From NCBI RefSeq assembly GCF_964340395.1, contig NC_135550.1:25472676-25536675 (forward strand): a DNA stretch of 64,000 nt, given 5' to 3'. The notes under the pieces were generated by a model that made no database searches, was not told the origin of the DNA, and saw only the letters and a program-made list of their open reading frames with translations. This DNA comes from Glandiceps talaboti (taxonomy: Eukaryota; Hemichordata; Enteropneusta; Spengelidae). The position numbers were made by a program, and so were the translations under genes. Positions 62,763 through 64,000 of the stretch are shown here, in pieces. Every line of letters starts with the position of its first letter. Positions within the stretch are counted from its first letter, which is position 1.

Positions 62763-63832
62763 GAAAATAACTTCATGTTCATACACATACTAGCCTGGGT
62801 AATTTGAATGTGGTTCCACAAACTTGTCACTCGTGCAGTCACAGTTACAAACCTTTCTCTAAAATTATCATAAAGTTATTCAAAATCTCAATAGTTATAA
62901 CCCAAAGTCTTGATATAAGTGCTTTGTCTAAAAGAGATACAAAAAGATACAGAAACAATCAAAATCACACCTCTTGGTTATGTTCCCTCATAAGAATCTG
63001 CATTTCTCTATCATTGTCACTCTTCACTGCAGCTAAATCTCTACAAGACAAGACAAGACAAGACAAGACAAGACAAGATAAAGATGATAAGAAGTGTGAA
63101 AAGTGTACTTGTCATCTTCATTGAATGCAATCAATCTCTATCCACCATGTCATAACCTGTTCACATGAAGATAATTAAGTAGCATCAACAACATCATAAT
63201 GAAAATAGATTCACCCGAGAAAAAACATATTCCAAAAGAGGTAAGTAAAGGTGTTTAAAGAATATTACATGTACTCTCTTAATTCAACATGAATATTATC
63301 ATCAGTTTATTGTTTAATGGAATCATAAAAATGAATAGCCACTTCATACTTTTTGACAATTTTTTCTTCCCTACTTTGACTTTTTAAATTAGCATGTTTC
63401 TAGTACCTGACCTGTGAGGGCAGTATTTCCATCCCAATAAAACCAAAACCCATGCCATGTAGAACTTAGGTTAGAACACCTGGCTGCTGTTCCTTGGTTA
63501 CAATCAGAATAGGGTAACATGTACTTTTTTTCCCTGTAGGCTAAGGGTAACATGTACTTTTTTTCCCTGTAGGCTAAGGTGTGGTTTCTCTTCACTGAAT
63601 TGAAAATAAATTGTGAAATATTGTACAATACTTACCCATTTTTTGTTTTATTAACCTTTTTGATTGATTTGTTGTGTTTCTTTTGTAACCGTGTTTGGAT
63701 TTGGTGATGTGATATGAGGAGTTTGTCCATTTCAAGTGTTTGTGACTTCTTCAGCTTACTTTGTGTCTTTTCATGTTTCTTTATCAGTTTCTCCAACTCT
63801 TTGTTGTGTTTCCGAATCAATTTCTGATATTT
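55074..63832 (-). CDS. PLC-beta (PLCB1-like), C-terminal part, eight exons joined
   Basis: Gene-level entry. Eight minus-strand exons join without a phase error into 344 residues ending in a stop: 63832-63636, 63040-62971, 60713-60538, 58562-58467, 57474-57417, 56575-56489 and 55424-55074 are seven blocks with coding sequence seen; an eighth or further exons lie upstream past the right edge. The product is a highly charged, almost continuous coiled coil rich in K, E and Q, as in the long C-terminal domain that only PLC-beta isozymes carry and that binds membrane and Gq. From memory of the family, the DLAA motif after the second junction, the QNREEM segment, the HISQAV motif and the following ERKRKQ...EE stretch align in order with vertebrate PLCB1 (DLAALD, KKRQEKI, YIQEVV, EKRQEK). 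PLCB4 fits less well. The PH, EF-hand, X/Y and C2 domains are not in the window. The family call is firm; the PLCB1 subtype is an inference. Confidence 0.85.
55425..56488 (-). other. PLCB1-like last intron with repeat field
   Basis: Phase 0 intron. Most of it (about 55500-56345) is a degenerate 36-bp repeat. Confidence 0.85.
55500..56345. repeat. 36-bp intronic repeat field with a larger higher-order unit
   Basis: Units share TCATGGTTATTTCAGTTAGG and CAGAATAAAAACAATT. The right half also shows a roughly 110-120 bp period alternating TTTTATAGACAGTAAAAACA with a TAATAGGCAGAGTA block. Confidence 0.88.
56489..56575 (-). CDS. PLCB1-like exon F
   Basis: 87 nt, 29 codons, phase 0 on both sides. 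The peptide begins LSDFQERKRKQIAIKMKKIQ and ends SEEKQ. The acceptor is TCTTACAG and the donor is CAG|GTAAAA. It continues the same amphipathic helix without interruption. Confidence 0.84.
56576..57416 (-). other. PLCB1-like intron between exons E and F
   Basis: Phase 0 intron, otherwise unique. It contains a stem at 57127-57160 resembling a retroelement tail. Confidence 0.8.
57417..57474 (-). CDS. PLCB1-like exon E
   Basis: 58 nt: one base completes the arginine, then 19 codons (LKREFQQKHISQAVTARKT). The acceptor is CTTCACAG and the donor is ACA|GTAAGTA. The KHISQAVTARK segment corresponds to the family's conserved I-Q-x-V helix near the end of the coiled coil. Confidence 0.83.
57475..58466 (-). 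other. PLCB1-like intron between exons D and E
   Basis: Phase 2 intron. A 72-codon minus-strand open frame at 57724-57942 is not recognised, and a G run lies at 58281-58293. Confidence 0.8.
58467..58562 (-). CDS. PLCB1-like exon D
   Basis: 96 nt: one base completes an arginine codon, then 31 codons (EESGLQKRMYIQNREEMRTL, then NKRIRNKQELQ), then AG of a split arginine. The acceptor is TTGCAAG and the donor is AAAG|GTGAG. Using the AG two bases further in would break the frame, which fixes the boundary. Confidence 0.84.
59844..60020. mobile_element. Perfect 75-bp inverted repeat (foldback element)
   Basis: Arms 59844-59918 and 59946-60020 are exact reverse complements by eye around a 27-base loop. 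A (TA)n tract abuts the left arm and a second one lies 60 bases to the right. Each arm carries a hammerhead-like core on the strand leading outward. Non-coding. Confidence 0.93.
59952..59976 (+). ncRNA. Hammerhead-like core in right arm (mirror copy 59888-59912 on minus strand)
   Basis: CTGATGA, then T-CGC-AATAT-GCG-T hairpin, then GAAAC: the ordered invariant core of a hammerhead ribozyme. A related motif at 60206-60230 has CAC/GTG in place of CGC/GCG, a compensatory change that keeps the stem. Outer helices are not convincing. Confidence 0.35.
60206..60230 (-). ncRNA. Second hammerhead-like core, diverged
   Basis: On the minus strand CTGATGA, T-CAC-AACAA-GTG-T, GAAAC. It is preceded by GTC two bases upstream, which would be a cleavage-type triplet, but helix I is almost absent. 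Confidence 0.3.
60258..60300. repeat. Perfect hairpin, 18-bp arms
   Basis: GTTCCAATTTCAACTATT at 60258-60275 and its exact complement at 60283-60300, loop 7 bases. Confidence 0.9.
60310..60400. mobile_element. Partial copy of the foldback MITE-like family
   Basis: Matches the right half of the elements at 3440-3609 and 34930-35102: CTCATCTT, GAGCCCCTTAGGTTGCTCAT, GCTGAATAAAGAATAATATT, GGGGAAT. The left arm is lost. Confidence 0.55.
60538..60713 (-). CDS. PLCB1-like exon C
   Basis: 176 nt, 58 codons plus two bases. The acceptor is ATGACAG and the donor is AAAG|GTGAGGT. The peptide runs VNETGILSSEVLLAMYRDHY, then a charged helix containing KEKQLKPQYELLRAVMVNTH, and ends DLYRFHK. The E-LL-x(n)-THxxQL pattern is typical of the central helix of the PLC-beta C-terminal domain. 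Confidence 0.85.
61809..62036. repeat. (GTAT)n microsatellite, 57 units
   Basis: 228 bases without a visible interruption, preceded by (GAAT)n at 61794-61809. Poly-(Tyr-Ile-His-Thr) and similar frames are artefacts. Confidence 0.97.
62670..62761. repeat. (AC)n microsatellite, 46 units
   Basis: Uninterrupted dinucleotide tract preceded by CCACCCTCCCC. Poly-(Cys-Val) frames are artefacts. Confidence 0.97.
62971..63040 (-). CDS. PLCB1-like exon B
   Basis: 70 nt: one base completing the glycine, then 23 codons (DLAAVKSDNDREMQILMREH and NQE). The donor is GAG|GTGTGA, a weaker match. The acceptor CTTGTAG lies directly against an (AAGAC)n microsatellite which, read on the gene strand, supplies the pyrimidine-rich tract. 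DLAA followed by acidic and basic residues matches the PLCB1 family position before the second coiled-coil helix. Confidence 0.82.
63041..63078. repeat. (AAGAC)n pentanucleotide tract at a splice acceptor
   Basis: Six to seven units directly upstream of exon B. On the gene strand it reads (GTCTT)n and ends in TTGTAG, so it serves as the pyrimidine tract of the acceptor. Confidence 0.9.
63079..63635 (-). other. PLCB1-like intron between exons A and B
   Basis: Rest of the phase 2 intron beyond the pentanucleotide tract. It includes a 33-bp tandem duplication at 63512-63578 (GGGTAACATGTACTTTTTTT then CCCTGTAGGCTAA, twice). Confidence 0.8.
63636..63832 (-). CDS. PLCB1-like exon A (first in window)
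   Basis: 197 nt, 65 codons plus two bases. The acceptor is TATACAG and the donor is GG|GTAAGTA. The peptide begins KYQKLIRKHNKELEKLIKKH and ends KKVNKTKN, with the last two bases (GG) completing a glycine codon in the next exon. The heptad-like K/E/L pattern is the start of the PLC-beta distal C-terminal coiled coil. The reading frame stays open upstream of the acceptor, but the pyrimidine tract and AG favour this boundary. Confidence 0.85.
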
Positions 63833-64000
63833 CTGTATAAAGAAAAGAGAAAGTAACTGAATATTAAGAAGATAAAATAGGATTGAAAAATGCCATGAAA
63901 ATGCTACATTATGAATTACAAAATGTTTCATTGTGATTATTGATTTTAGCTCACAAGAATTTTCATCGGAAACACAAAATTTGTATTGCTTTAACATAAT
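63833..64000 (-). other. PLCB1-like intron upstream of exon A (to window edge)
   Basis: Intron sequence ahead of the exon A acceptor. The frame is open here, but the T-rich tract and AG mark it as intron. Confidence 0.65.

Larger units (their letters stand above)
60714..62970 (-). other. PLCB1-like intron between exons B and C
   Basis: Phase 0 intron dominated by two long microsatellites, (GTAT)n and (AC)n, with unique A+T-rich DNA between them. Confidence 0.8.

Overview
The window is animal nuclear DNA. It is roughly two-thirds A+T by eye, with small intron-split exons, canonical GT/AG splice sites, long introns, and many microsatellites, minisatellites and foldback (inverted-repeat) elements. 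No bacterial-style operons or rRNA genes are seen. Repeat content and exon sizes suit a marine invertebrate such as a mollusc, other lophotrochozoan or non-vertebrate deuterostome, but the species cannot be fixed from the sequence.

Two genes can be supported, both on the minus strand and both phospholipase C-beta (PLC-beta), the Gq-activated PIP2 hydrolase. Positions 63832 down to 55074 hold eight exons (344 residues, all splice phases consistent, stop codon included). They encode the C-terminal coiled-coil domain and tail of a PLC-beta whose pattern is closest to vertebrate PLCB1. Its catalytic part lies beyond the right edge. Positions 32456 down to 25866 hold the first three coding exons (77 residues, start codon included) of a second PLC-beta, with an N-terminus closest to PLCB4 / Drosophila norpA. 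The rest of this gene was not found and is probably past the left edge. The genes therefore lie head-to-tail about 21-23 kb apart, in the order PLCB1-like then PLCB4-like, which is the order and orientation of the human PLCB1-PLCB4 pair on chromosome 20. A CpG-richer stretch at 33.2-33.96 kb with a CCAAT motif is the likely PLCB4-like promoter.

Layout from left to right. 1-25.9 kb: presumed PLCB4-like intron 3, with minisatellites at 5.5-6.35 kb and 12.5-13.55 kb, a 2.27 kb array of about 84 copies of a 27-bp unit at 8.39-10.66 kb, and several foldback or terminal-inverted-repeat elements. 25.9-34 kb: exons 1-3 and promoter region. 34-55 kb: intergenic, with a 374-bp foldback element, a second copy of a short foldback family, a (CT)n tract, a 48-bp x 11 array and a 59-bp array next to the upstream gene's 3' end. 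55-64 kb: PLCB1-like exons, with introns holding a 36-bp repeat field, a perfect 75-bp inverted repeat carrying hammerhead-ribozyme-like cores, and long (GTAT)n and (AC)n tracts.

If both genes are active, each product would be a membrane-recruited enzyme that makes inositol trisphosphate and diacylglycerol downstream of Gq-coupled receptors. Adjacency suggests an old tandem duplication. No clearly new protein system was found. The points most worth checking are the conserved PLC-beta pair, the hammerhead-like foldback elements and the 27-bp array.
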